DNA of 64,000 nt from Clitopilus passeckerianus (lineage: Eukaryota > Basidiomycota > Agaricomycetes > Agaricales > Entolomataceae), in NCBI GenBank assembly GCA_944990035.1, contig CALYLX010000145.1, positions 496,001 through 560,000 of the forward strand. The letters run 5' to 3'. Shown here in pieces: positions 1-11,239 of the stretch (the stretch's first letter is position 1; each line of letters opens with the position of its first letter). Below the pieces are notes generated by a model. It ran no database searches. It worked only from the letters and a program-made list of their open reading frames with translations, and was not told where the DNA came from. Position numbers and translations under genes: made by a program.

Positions 1-384
1 ACGCTCAGGTACTCCAATACATTACTTGCTGCGCTTAACGCACGGTCCAATTTGGCTCAAGAAAGCGTCCTTGCACCAGCCCTGTGGAACCATTCCTCTC
101 TGTCGAATGGACATGATATGTCGACCGGGTTTTCTTCTAGAATACCGCAAGATTTCACCACCGAATCAGCATTCCTTTCTACCCGTGATATCGAGTCACA
201 TTCCGAATCGGTGAGCAATCCGAGCTCGAACGCTTCATCGCAAGTGATTAACGTCCACCATGGCAGCTATCCCGATCGAATTCCGTGTTCCAAACTCCAT
301 CATCCGTTAAACGTGTATCTAGAGCCGTCGGACCATGATAATACAAAGACCTATACACAAGACATAGTAGATCGCCAGAGTTGA
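1..384 (+). CDS. 3' end of a probable DUF6534-type membrane protein (partial)
   Basis: Frame 1 is open from the window edge to a stop at 382-384. The first codons read R-Y-S-N-T-L-L-A-A-L-N-A-R, which matches the short motif (YSNxLLAxLNAR) closing the membrane domain of the fungal DUF6534 family, as I remember it. The rest is a Ser/Asn-rich hydrophilic tail, as expected for the cytoplasmic C-terminus of these seven-helix proteins. The membrane helices would lie to the left of the window. The role of the family is unknown. Identification rests on one motif, so it is tentative. Confidence 0.5.
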   Translation, partial: TLRYSNTLLAALNARSNLAQESVLAPALWNHSSLSNGHDMSTGFSSRIPQDFTTESAFLSTRDIESHSESVSNPSSNASSQVINVHHGSYPDRIPCSKLHHPLNVYLEPSDHDNTKTYTQDIVDRQS

Positions 385-624
385 CAGCATTTGAGAGGCC
401 CGTCCCAACCGCCCGAATGTCAGCGTTGACCTCCTTTTCTGTTTGGCTTCTCGCTTTTGAACCCCACTCCGGGACGTGCGAACTATGACGTGTTACGTAA
501 TGGGCACCCTTCGGCATTGAGGTCCGCCCGCCTATTGAGCTCTGAAATTTAAAATATGCTCGGGTTAAAATCTTTCCTTGGTTCGTCTTCTTCACCCCGG
601 CCACCATCTTGAATAGTGCGAGCA

Positions 625-3208
625 ATGTCAACCAGCGCGCATTATCAAGGACCTGCCTCATTACCGTCAGATTACGCCCTACTCTCACGGTTTGTTGGAC
701 GTTACTCTGATGGTGACCGAACCGAACAACATTCGGGGTCAGAGGATGAAGAATTAGAGGCGTCAGACGATGAACATCTATCACCAAACTGGGTGGCTCG
801 AAGAGCTAGCTTACCCTCATCCCAACACCGGCCAACGCGGCCAACAATCTACGCTAATGGCCAACCCAACCACAGGACTAGTATTCTCATGCCTACCCCT
901 GTTGCTACTGAGAACACACCACTTCTCAACCCACCAGTCCCGCGACTGGACGAACCCTACGATTCCGAACTTGTACATGAAGATGCCAGCAAGACAAAAA
1001 TGTTTTGGGAGGAACTTCGAGTCCTCACCAGATATGCACTTCCAGTATTTGGGTTGGTCGTGTGCCACTTTTTGCTTTATCATTCCAAGCTGATTTGCAA
1101 CCCTTAACAGGACTCATCTGCTCGAGTTCAGTCTCATCATGGCTTCTACAGTATCGATTGGGCATATTTCGACCACTGCTCTGGCTGCTATCACCCTGGG
1201 ATCCATGACCGCGAACGTTACAGGCCTGAGCATCGTCCAGGGTTTCACCAGCGCCCTTGATACAATGCTTCCTGCGGCATGGACATCTGCGCACCCTGAG
1301 CTCGTCGGGCTCTGGGCACAGCGAATGGGTCAGTACTAGCTGCCAATTCAAGAACTCGGATTAATTGTCTATCACAGTTGTCGTCATGTTCGCGCTACAA
1401 GTGGTATGATTCCGCTGTCCACCCTTTGAGTCGCAGATTTGCTGACTATGTCGTCACTCCGTTATTCAGCCTATACTCCTCATCTGGTTCAATGCTGAGG
1501 TCATTCTTCTCGCCCTTGGACAAGATCCCGAAGTTGCCAGATTGGCAGCCCTTTATCTTCGTTGGGTTTCTCTGGGCTTACCAGGTATGTGTATTTGTGT
1601 TCACTCCGATCAATTTCCAAAAGCTTATCGGTTATCTAAAGCCTACACCTTCAATCTTGTTAGCCGGTAAGCCGATAATTTTCCGAGGTCACAAACTCAT
1701 GCTCACACGTTCCGTTGCAGACGATACTTCCAATCTCAAGGTAGCTAACAAATTTACCTTCCAGTACTGGCGCTCAACCGTCTGCCAACAGGCTTGTTTG
1801 CTGTTCCTACTCAGATTATCTTCGTGGTTGCCCCTCTAAATGTGGTGTTCAATTACCTGCTAGGTACTGAGCGCTTTCTATATTCCTTTTCACCTTATTC
1901 ATCACATTCACAGTCTGGGGACCGGAACGGATACGCCTCGGGTTCATTGGTGCTCCAATAGCCACCGCCATATCCTTCAACCTAGTGTCCATCATGTCCA
2001 TAATTTATGGCGTGCTGTATGTTCCAAGGAAGGCCTGGCACCCTCTGTCGAGAAGAATGTTCACCAGCCTTGGAGTTCTTGTGCATCTGGGACTGGCTGG
2101 AGTTGGTAAGTGCTTGTGTAAATGGGCAGCGCACCAGTAACTAACTATGTCACTCTAGGGCAAACCGCCTCCGAGTGGTGGGCTTGGGAACTCGTCGCTC
2201 TCGCTGCCTCCTGGTAAGGCTCTCGTTGTCCGATTGTCATACACATTAGTTCTCATTCACTCTCAGGCTTGGGCCCGTGGCACTTGCAACACAATCAGTA
2301 CTCCTAGTATCCGCGTCAACCACCTTCCAAGCTCCTTTCGCTCTGGGTGTAGCTACATCCGTTCGGTAATTCTTTCTGACATTCTCAATCCTTTACCAGT
2401 CTAACTTTCCTTCTAGCATCGGTAATCTACTTGGTGAAGGGAATGCCATTCGAGCGGGTGTTGCATCAAATACCTCAATCTTAATGGCTTTAGCGCTTTC
2501 AGCGATTCCAAGGTTTGCTTCCACCTTTGAATAACCTTCCGGATACTGAACGTAGTTACCAGCACAATGTTCATCATATTCCGTGATTCCTGGGCATACC
2601 TATTCAATAATGATCCTGGTTAGTTCTTCGCGCAAGACTCCGCCCTTTTTAACTACTAAGACCACTTATAGATGTTGTGAACTTGGTCGCTTCCATTCTT
2701 CCTCTCGTTGCACTTTTCCAGGTGTTTGACGGAAACGCTGCTGTCACGTCAGGTATTCTGCGTGCAAGAGGCAAACAGGTACGTTAAAAACGACGTTGAA
2801 TGCATAACCCCCGAATTTATGTGCCCTTTCAGGTGACTGGCGCTCTACTGAATCTGAGGTATGTTATCAAGATTGCCTCCCATATGAAAGAGGACACTGA
2901 CGCTCTCCTTACTCTGTCAGTGCTTACTATGTCATCGGTGAATTTTTTTCGACCCCTCGTCTCGCAGGACATCTTCTGATCGTTTCCCGGCAGGTGTTCC
3001 ATTCGGCGTTTGGCTCGCATTCAGTGGACATATGGGCATTCACGGACTCTGGATCGGTTTAACAGTATCCTTGGTCTACTGCTCGTTCTTCGGGACATGG
3101 CTTTGCCTCCGTACCGATTGGAACCGTGAAGTTTCGAAGGCTTTGCAACGATTGCAAGGAAAGGACAAGCAGCAGGCTGGCGATGAAGAACGTCACCTGA
3201 ACCACTAA
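625..3208 (+). CDS. MATE-family multidrug/toxin extrusion transporter (multi-exon)
   Basis: A spliced gene for a MATE transporter, an antiporter that exports organic cations or drugs from the vacuole or plasma membrane; yeast ERC1 is the nearest familiar relative. The ATG at 625 is preferred over an upstream GTG at 616. Exon 1 gives a hydrophilic head of about 130 residues (Ser/Pro-rich, with an ENTPLL stretch) and ends at a GTTGGT donor near 1050. The next exon carries the first helices and the family signature TTALAAITLGSMTANVTGLS. A later exon has the VAPLNVVFNYLL helix, and the last reads through a GVPFGVWLAF-like helix to a stop at 3206-3208. I count around ten short introns. The roughly 12 hydrophobic segments and the order of motifs fit MATE. 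No substrate can be read from sequence. Confidence 0.88.
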
Positions 3209-4128
3209 GTTGGTTTCTTATTTTGTAAATTTGGAAGGCATTTGGTGCCTTGTTTTGTTCAGTGTCGCACGTAGTTCACGATTCATATCACGGTCATGGA
3301 TTATTACGATGGGAATAACCTAATATATATGCTTTTACCCAATCTCAATGATACAGGGTGTTCCTTCGGTACCCACTCTTCTTACAACTCATGTCTGGGT
3401 GTCAATGTTCACGAAATGGATTTGGGTCTCAGACAAACTATTAGCATGAGGTTGGTATTTGCACTTGCAGCCACAAAGTCATGAAATGGGGCATTCCATG
3501 AAGTTGAGAACCTCAAGCGGGTGGCCTGGTTTGGGCCTAGCAACTTCTTATAGAGATCTTGGCAAGTACCCTTGTCGTCGGATGCTTGAAGAGTAAATGG
3601 TCTGGTCCATCCGATTTCGCCTGAGGAAATACCCTCCATCATGGTGAGTCGGGGTGAAGTCCGACTACCGCCAACTTTGAGGCCGAGAGATTGTCAATAT
3701 TCCAGTGTGCGGGGAAGACTCCTTTTTGGCCAGGTCCTGAGTACTGGAAGAAAACGTCCATCCTAACTGACGAAGCGTCGGGACGACAAAGGTAATCATC
3801 CCGAAAAACGCGGCTTGGGTTTCCCATCTTTAGTTGGGAAGAGCCGAAGAGCCCAATGGAAACCGGAGCGAGCAGTTGCCCATGTACCGACTCATTTTCA
3901 ACGCGCCTCGCACGAGTATGCACGATGGAATGTTTTTAATGTGCAGAGGTTGACATGTTGACGTCAATCCCGTCATAGTCCACTGAATGCACCGAATGTA
4001 GCATGGATTGAAGCATGGGGTTTTATTTCCATTAACGTAGAGCAATTAGATATAACTAGTGGAATTCTGTCAATAAATGTGAGCAGAGTCGAAAAAAGAC
4101 AACTCACAGGCAACAATTATACAGGTTT
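3209..4128. other. Intergenic stretch, no supported gene
   Basis: Between the MATE stop and the uS8m stop I see no recognisable gene. A minus-strand run of open frames at 3409-3923 could be joined by a putative 48-base intron, but the predicted peptide matches no family I know. It may equally be the 3' UTR and spacer of two convergent genes. Confidence 0.4.
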
Positions 4129-4593
4129 CTACCTTGCTCGGCAAACGACTTCCCCAGACAACTTGAGTTGCAAGGCCTCTCTCGCCTCTAACCACTCGTG
4201 CTCCTTGTCTTTCGTCCGTACAACCGCAATTTCACCCATTCCAAGTGGTTTGATGGTTTGGGCTCGACGACCGGAGCAGATCAAACGCAGCTCGGTCAGG
4301 TCCATGTGTATTCTTTTGCTGGGCTTGCTTATGAGCTCCATATGGTTGAGAACAGGCCGTTCGTCGCGGTACTTGAGGTCAGCCCATATCCGCCGCTGAG
4401 CCTCTCCTGCTGTTGCAAATTCGTCTGGTGACGGGCCATTGACAGTTCCTCGTGTCAAATTCGAGACGAAGCCCGCGCGTAGGAGAATGGAGAGGATGCC
4501 AAGGTTCTGTGTGTTGTGGCTGACCGCTAGTTTGTGGTGACGCGCTCGAAAGGCATTTTGAACGCGAGCACAGAGGTCGTGCGGGAGAGGCAT
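4129..4593 (-). CDS. MRPS8: Mitochondrial small-subunit ribosomal protein uS8m
   Basis: A single-exon gene of 154 codons encoding the mitochondrial 37S subunit protein of the uS8 family, which binds 16S-like rRNA near the central domain. Recognisable features are the N-terminal DLCARVQNAFRARH segment, the LKYRDERPVL block, the LISKPSKRIH block and the C-terminal GEVVCRAR end. All match yeast Mrps8 in order and spacing, and the length (154 against about 155) agrees. I chose the ATG at 4593. An in-frame TTG further upstream lacks support. A DNA element is inserted about 115 bases upstream of this start and may lie in or replace the promoter. Confidence 0.92.
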   Translation of the reverse strand: MPLPHDLCARVQNAFRARHHKLAVSHNTQNLGILSILLRAGFVSNLTRGTVNGPSPDEFATAGEAQRRIWADLKYRDERPVLNHMELISKPSKRIHMDLTELRLICSGRRAQTIKPLGMGEIAVVRTKDKEHEWLEAREALQLKLSGEVVCRAR

Positions 4594-4706
4594 TCTTTGA
4601 GGCGTTGGCAATGACAGCGACCTCTCAAAAGTTCTGGTTTATTTGCTCATATTTGACTTGAACGCCTTAGCATCCCCATCAATGACCAAATTCAACTTCA
4701 GAGATT

Positions 4707-4714
4707 GTCCGAGC
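4707..4714. repeat. Left copy of 8-bp target-site duplication (GTCCGAGC)
   Basis: The octamer GTCCGAGC directly precedes the left inverted repeat and recurs exactly after the right inverted repeat at 17519-17526. A perfect 8-bp duplication outside both ends is the footprint of a cut-and-paste DNA transposon making 8-bp staggered cuts, as known for hAT, P and KDZ elements. Confidence 0.85.
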
Positions 4715-4745
4715 GGCACTTTAACTATGGCTGGGGGCCCGCGAG
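4715..4745 (+). repeat. Left terminal inverted repeat of the DNA transposon
   Basis: The first 14 bases (GGCACTTTAACTAT) are identical to the reverse complement of the right end. Over the first 30 aligned bases four positions differ, and all four are transitions with A or T at the right end. The repeat continues through a GGGGG run and a CGCGA block, then diverges into AT-rich sequence. Confidence 0.85.
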
Positions 4746-4838
4746 ACTTAATTTATTAATTTAAGTCTACTTACTCTTTTGAGTAACTTTAAGTCCTCGT
4801 GTTCCGGCTAACTATTAATGTTCCGGCTAACTACTAAT
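4745..4838 (+). repeat. Subterminal hairpins and tandem 19-base repeat
   Basis: Inside the left TIR lie GACTTAA (4745-4751) with its complement TTAAGTC (4761-4767), then the perfect stem TTACTC-TTTT-GAGTAA (4771-4786), then two adjacent 19-base copies, GTTCCGGCTAACTATTAAT at 4801-4819 and 4820-4838, differing at one base. Such subterminal repeats are often where a transposase binds. No equivalent array is evident at the right end. Confidence 0.6.
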
Positions 4839-7800
4839 TTAGGCAATGAGGAGGCGGCCATCTGTCAACGACGACCAGCTCACGACAACCAACAATCAGC
4901 ACGTCCTCTTATGGAGCAAGACGCGACTGAAAGGACCAAACGCGGTCCAGGACGCCCGAAAGGGACCAAGAATAGGAAAGGCGCCCCTTCCGCGACCGGA
5001 AGGCCCGTTGGCCGACCTGCAAAGGCCAGGGTGGCAGCATCGAGCACGGCTCCAGGTGAGTGTTGGCAACCTTATTCAGTCCACGCAGCGCTGACAGCTG
5101 CTTCCATCAATCAGACGCCCATAACAAGGCTGTCGAGGCCTCTTGCCAGCCAATCACGGCTCCTGGTACGTTCACGCACGTGTAAGAGCAACCAAACGAG
5201 ATTCTGATCCATCCCACCTACAGACAACGAGCCTGGCACAACTCCCTTGGCTCAGCATGCCCCAGCAGCCTCGCCACCTGTTGTAGTGGCCGAACCTTTG
5301 CCAAATGCACCAAGCGCGGCCGTTGACAAGCGCCCTGACAAGCGCTTGTCTCGTGCTCAGACTGGATCAGGCAGCGAGTCTCGCGACTCATCTCCTGCTA
5401 TTTATCCGCCTCGAAATACAAGGCAGATATCGCTCGAAGGTATGTGATCACTCAACATATGTTCGAAGGCCTCCTGACTAACAAACCTAGGGTTTTTCTC
5501 TTCTCATTCGCGTGCTACCAGCGTCGCCGCAAGTGAACGCCATGGCACACCTACTGAACTACCATGTATGTTCTCTGGTAAAATTGACACTCTTACATTC
5601 TAATAATATATCTTAGTAACAAACCAAGCAAATACCACGACTGGAGAGAAAGGAAAGAGGCCGGCAACTGCCAATAAGAGCACGATGGAAGGGAGAGATC
5701 TCACAGAAGAGCCGGCCAATCCAGGTATGTTCATTTCACTTTATCGAAGATATATAAGCATGCTAACACCTATTTCCTACCCAGAACTCAATGTAGTCGA
5801 CCCCAGGCTACGTGACAAAGACGTACGGCACGAGCATCGCGCTTTCGGCACCAGTGAGTTGCATTTCACTATTTGCTTGGATTTTGACGCTAACCGTTGC
5901 TCAGCAGGAACACCAGCAGCTCCAACAAACCAGAGGAAGTTACATCCGCTGCCGGATGTAACTTCAGAGCTCCACCGGAGCCGGTGGAGCTCACTTGCGA
6001 TTTCTACGATTTCGATGATTTCGACGGTGGGTTGGACCAGGATTTGGGAGTGGGTGGCACGGATGCCTTTCAGGGCGAAGGAGAGGACAGAGAGGACGAA
6101 GCAGACAACTTCGGGACCCTCCCAGACGACGACGAGATGTCTCCCGCAACGAGCAAACAACCGAACTCGACGCTACCCCACTGGCTCAAATCCAAATACA
6201 AGGAAATCTGCACCCACCTCCGTGAGGAGGCCGACAGGAACCGCTCCAAGCAGCCATCCTGCTATGAGAACGGATCGTTCTTCATTCGGCCAAAAATCCG
6301 CTCTTCAAGGCCGCACGCATCTTTCAAATTGAACCCGAGATCTTCTATGAACCTACCTGGTTCGTATGGCTTCCGCATTTCTTTGTCGACAACCAGAGCA
6401 TCCCGTGCCCAGAGTGTCGCAAAGCTGGGCGAACAGCTGGGAATCACATACCTGTCGCATTGCAGCTCAACGGCTGGACGGATTCGCCTCGAAGAATTGT
6501 TGACATTGACCAGAACATCTATATCATCGGGTACCGATATAAGTGCGGACGCTCGGAATGCAAGAAGACTTATCAAAGCTGGTCACCCGCCCTCCTCGAT
6601 GCCCTTCCCCTGCTGTTGCCTCACAATTCACATTCTACCTCACTCATCGTTGCGGTGTTACCGACCGCCTGATTGCTCTCCTTCGATCCAGCTTTCAACG
6701 CGGTCATGGGCCATCTCCCTTTGCGGCCATGATTCGTACATTCTACATTCGTCGCCATGAAAAACTCCAGCTGCTGTACTACGAGCTCGTGAAAAGTCGG
6801 ATGGAAACTGAGTCCATAAGAGGACTGCTAGTGCAGCATCCCCGGTTTGGGCTGTGGAATGACCGTGCTAAGTATGCAGGTTACGTCCTCAGGGCGCTAC
6901 TTTGGAGATCTCTACAATGCATTTATGGAAAGACATGCATGCGAGATCGACCAACATATGGCAATGCTGTCTTGCCGGATACTGACGATAGACCACAGTT
7001 TCAAGGTATGAACCTTTCTCCAACACATCATATGGGTGCTTATCAAGGTGCTCGTTGTTTTCCAGGTTCCGAAGCACATCGGGAAGGTGAACGGCGAGCC
7101 CGTTTTTGGTGCTCTACATACCGGCATCAATGAGTACAACGAGGTTCGAACCATGACCCTCACTCCCACAAAGGCCCACAACCAGTTCATGCCGGCATTG
7201 GCAACCATTCCTCACTCTCTTCGAGAGTATGGCCATGATGATATTGAACTGGTCTTCACAGATAATGTTCGGGTGACAAGGCAGAGCTCGAGAAAGTGTT
7301 TCCGTCTCTTCGTCGTGATGTCAAGCCTATACCGTCATCGACTACACTGGATGCCCTTGTCATACCTTTGGACTGGACAATCGTTATTCTGGAGTCATCA
7401 TTCCAGATCACCTTCCAGATGAATCTCGTAATGGAGCAGGTTAGTCGGCTTGGAGATGGAGAATACTTTGATGTGGGGATGGACATGGAATGGCCGGTCG
7501 ATGAAGGAATCCAGGGTTACGTTGCCGTTGTTACACTTGTTGTGGATAAGAAGATTTATCTTATTTGTGTAAGCTGCATTGACTGCAACTATGTTCATCA
7601 ATTAAATACTTTATAGCTTTCAAAACTTCCTCTTACAGCCACTGGATACCTCAACCCTCCTCAGCCTTGCTGGCCTTGCTTCGAAGCCCTCGGATCCGAA
7701 AATACGGTGTCCATATTAAAGCTGACTTCACCCGGCTTTTCAAAAACTGTGGGTTTGACACAAAACGTGACATCCCTCCATTTTCTGGAGCCATTGAGCT

Positions 7801-9139
7801 TGGCGCTATGGCCCATGAACGCAACCTGACTCAAAGATCCAACACCTCTCTGCAGGATCTTGTTGGCGTTCTGTTGAAGCGATACATTTCCAAGAATGAA
7901 ACTGTTCGCATTAGTACAGCCTGGGTTGAGGATGAACTATCCAGTGATGCAATTCGGTATGCAAGCCTTGACGGATATGCAACCTGGACCCTCCAAGAGC
8001 ACATCACCAGTGTGGCCTCACAGCGTCCCATATCCCTTGACACCCCTCCTGGCACTCAGGTGAAGTTGCTCTCACGGGATGGCTCTTCTGTTGTGGCCAT
8101 TGGCTACGTTGCACCAGATCGTGCAAGCGTCAAGAAGCACAATGGTGTGAACGTCACCCGCACCCGCACTCTCATCAATATTACGGCCATTATCCAACCT
8201 GCATACCTGGTCCGAGGTGCCCTATTACCCTCGAAAGCGGACACAGCTATCTCTGAAGTGGCTCAGCCTCTTCCTTACCGGATGCTCTGTGATATGCGGG
8301 ATGTTCAAATAGCACTTGGTATTGCACCTGTTCGTGATTTACCCCGCTGCCCCCTTCCACCCCACCCTTACACTCCCAACCATGATCCCTACTCTGATCC
8401 TATTGAAGGTATTGAGCCCCATCCTGATCCCTCCTTATTATCTGAGGAGGAGAGTATGGATGATATTGAGCGGCTTCAATGGCCAGCATTGATCAGCCAC
8501 GATGCGGAGACCGAGCAGTTGACAGCATCATCAGCTGCTGATCCTGCAGCAATGTCTCTGGCAGACAAATACATCCCGGCTGCCCTTGCCACTACTGCAG
8601 CTACCGTCTCTGGTCTCTACTCAGACCCAGAGTTACGCTCACGAGTGCTCGGGGACATTTGGCATCTTATGGATCAGTTCAAGATTTCACGAACTCATGG
8701 TCTGCGTCATGCCTTTGCCCAGGCTCTTTGTGATGCTATTTTCATTCCGGACCCAGAGGATAAGGCTGCAGTAGAGCGGTTCTTAGCTACTCAAGGTATC
8801 ACCTGGGATCAGATGGTTCTCTGGAAGTTTGCAGCCAACCTCCTTCGTGATTACTGCAGTCATCACAACCTTGTAGTAAGTACTGTTATCCTTACAAGCT
8901 TAGTACAGTGGCATTCTAAACTACTTAGGTTGGGACTCTAAACCGCACAGGAAAGCCGTTTCAAGGATCATTTGATATCTGGACTCGGAACCACCTTGCA
9001 GACCTTATCGATGTTACTCGAGACATGTTTGACCCAACTACCCTGGAACCTTCTCTTGTTGGGTGGGTCAACGGTACTAACTACCGACCATCCCGGGAGA
9101 CCTTTGGTATTCTTCCTCTGTCTCCTGCTTCCAAACAAA

Positions 9140-9144
9140 CCCTT
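9140..9144. repeat. Left 5-bp target-site duplication of the LTR element (CCCTT)
   Basis: CCCTT precedes the 5' LTR and recurs at 16345-16349 after the 3' LTR. Joining the host gene across the element restores a single reading frame. Confidence 0.93.
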
Positions 9145-9610
9145 TGTTATGATTTTGCTTACATGTTTCTCCTTACATACCCCGGCCCGCTTACCTATGC
9201 ACGATTACTCACATATGCTGCGCATCACTGCGCATTTTTTCATCTTTTTCCATGCTTACTCCGCATCTCTCACGATCGTGAGAGACTTATACCTTATCTG
9301 ACTCTTTCTGACTCATGTACTTACTCATCATGCTGCGCATGACTCATTACTTACTCAGCATGCTGCGCATGTGCTATATTTAGAACTACTAGATAGGTAT
9401 ATAAACCTGTACCATTTGGTCAAGGCTCCTCAGCTTGACCTAGGCAATCTACCTAACTGCTTAGTTCTCTATTTCGCCTTTAAGTCCCTTGCTTCGTCAA
9501 TCTCACCAGGTCGTCAGTACAGCCGCAGCTGCTGACAAATCTCTGTCTTTGTTTATCAAAGACATCGAGCGTAAACAGTATTACCTAAGTTGTTAGGCTC
9601 TGCCTTAACA
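9145..9610 (+). repeat. 5' LTR
   Basis: Starts TGTTATGA and ends CCTTAACA. U3 contains a perfect 20-base palindrome (9266-9285), three copies of ATGCTGCGCAT and a TATATAAA box at 9398-9405. The predicted transcript start near 9431 marks the U3/R border. It is identical to the 3' LTR apart from one extra T in a T-run near 9234-9240. Confidence 0.96.
9398..9440 (+). promoter_or_regulatory. LTR core promoter and self-primer
   Basis: TATATAAA at 9398-9405 predicts transcription starting about 30 bases downstream, near 9431. The 11 bases at 9431-9441 (CAGCTTGACCT) are complementary to 9613-9623 just inside the LTR. The start site is inferred from TATA spacing only. Confidence 0.65.
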
Positions 9611-9612
9611 AA

Positions 9613-9623
9613 AGGTCAAGCTG
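9613..9623 (+). promoter_or_regulatory. Primer-binding site (self-priming type)
   Basis: AGGTCAAGCTG lies two bases inside the 5' LTR end, where a primer-binding site is expected. It does not start with TGG, as most tRNA-primed sites do, and it is complementary to the predicted first 11 transcript bases. This matches the layout of fission-yeast Tf1, which primes from its own 5' end. Confidence 0.65.
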
Positions 9624-9639
9624 TTCAGAAGGCCCGCTC

Positions 9640-11046
9640 ATTGTTAGCGCAGGCCCACCCCACGACAACACAGCAGAAGCACGCAACAGGCCGATTGCCG
9701 TTGCGGCTACCACTCAGTCACCACGGTCGTACACAGGGCAGACCACCCGCCACGAAATACCACTCTAGTAGAAGGAACCAACAACGTCTACAAGTTCACC
9801 AACGGAAGCTACTGCGGTTTTAATCACAACAATAACCGCTGGTGCTACGCCTCTCTCCTTGGCAAATTCACATTCACCACCGTTGCCGTTGAAAACAGAC
9901 ACTTCCACGCTCTAGACTTCCCTACCCCTGAACGACCTCATAAGACCCCTGCTATTGTCCGAGCTCAACGAGAACACGACATTGAAGTAGACGAGGAGGA
10001 ACAGCGACGCTTCGCACCATTACCCACAGCAATATCCAGGAACCCATCACTAGTCCCGTCTACCAGCGCTTCTGTCTTGCCCGAAGAGGAAGAAGAAGAA
10101 CACCAAGTACAACAACAGCTAGAGGAGAGCCCCACAGCTGAGCCAGAGGAGCGCCCCAGTGCAGAAACAATTGAACCAGAGACCGACTTCGATTTCGACT
10201 ACGAAATGTCACAAGACAACAACAACAAGAAGGACATTGGAGCCAAACCCCAAACGTTCTCCGGAGACCGATCCAAGACCAGAAAGTTCATTCAGGAACT
10301 TGAAGACTACCTCATCCTAAACAACCTCAACCAACTCGAAGATGACAAGAAGATTCGCATCGCCCTATCCTTCCTCAAAGAAGGAACTGCAGCAGCATGG
10401 GGATTAGAATTTCACGATAAATATTCAGCAGCTGAAAGGAAAGCCACCTACGCTGAATTTATCAACCAATTCAAAGAAGCCTTTTCCCTACCGACGACAA
10501 AGCTGCCGCACTCCTCCAACTCAAAGCCTTACGACAGGATGGGACAGCTGACGAATTTGTCACCGTCTTCAAGAATATTCTTGCACGAACTGATCTCAGC
10601 GGTGACACTGCAAAGATTGAGATCTTCATGGAAGGACTTACCCCCAAACTCCGAGAGAAAATTCTCTTTTCCGATTCCCTCCTACCACATTCGACGATTG
10701 GGTCAAGAAAGCCGTCCAGTTTGACAACAACTGGCGACGTGCCAAGACAATCATGGGACATACCCGTATCATCAAGACATCTGATATGGTCAAAGGTGCT
10801 TACAAAACACCTACTGGAGCCCGAGACCCAATGGCTATGGATGTTGATCGTTTCACCACTGATCCACCCAAACGCCGCCTCACCCAGGAGGAAAGAGAAC
10901 ATCACAAGAAGAACAACTTGTGCTACTATTGCTCCAAGAAAGGTCACACGATCCAACAATGTCTTCAAAGGAAGAATTTTGGAAGAACCTACCCTAGCAA
11001 CAACGACAGCCGATTCCACAAGAAACCTGAGAAGGAGCCGAGTTGA
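9640..11046 (+). pseudogene. gag of the chromovirus (frame-broken)
   Basis: Encodes the structural nucleocapsid/capsid-type polyprotein of an LTR retroelement. The frame is open from at least 9700 and passes through an acidic, Glu-rich region (10077-10170) and a capsid-like core (PQTFSGDRSKTRKFIQELEDY) at about 10240-10480. It then breaks twice, near 10488 and 10680, at C-containing runs. The last part (10753-11046) has a CCHC zinc knuckle, C-x2-C-x4-H-x4-C, at 10921-10962. No clear initiating ATG is visible near the 5' end. Restoring one base at each break gives one continuous reading, so the breaks look like single deletions rather than programmed frameshifts. Confidence 0.8.
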
Positions 11047-11239
11047 TCAAATATGTCAGAGCAGTCCTAGCTGACATGCCCCAAGAAGAAGCCGCTGAAT
11101 TCTACACTGAAGCAGAGGCTGAGGGTTTTAAAGAGGAAGACTGCAAAGCCGACGTCAGTACTTCCTCGCCCGATTGATATTTCCAGTGTACTTGTAGCTA
11201 CTGATTTTTATGCTGAATCTATGCGTATCCCAATCTCTC

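Noticed and set aside
248..787. 179-codon minus-strand frame overlapping the MATE start
   Set aside because: It overlaps the first exon of a well-supported gene, and the peptide resembles nothing.
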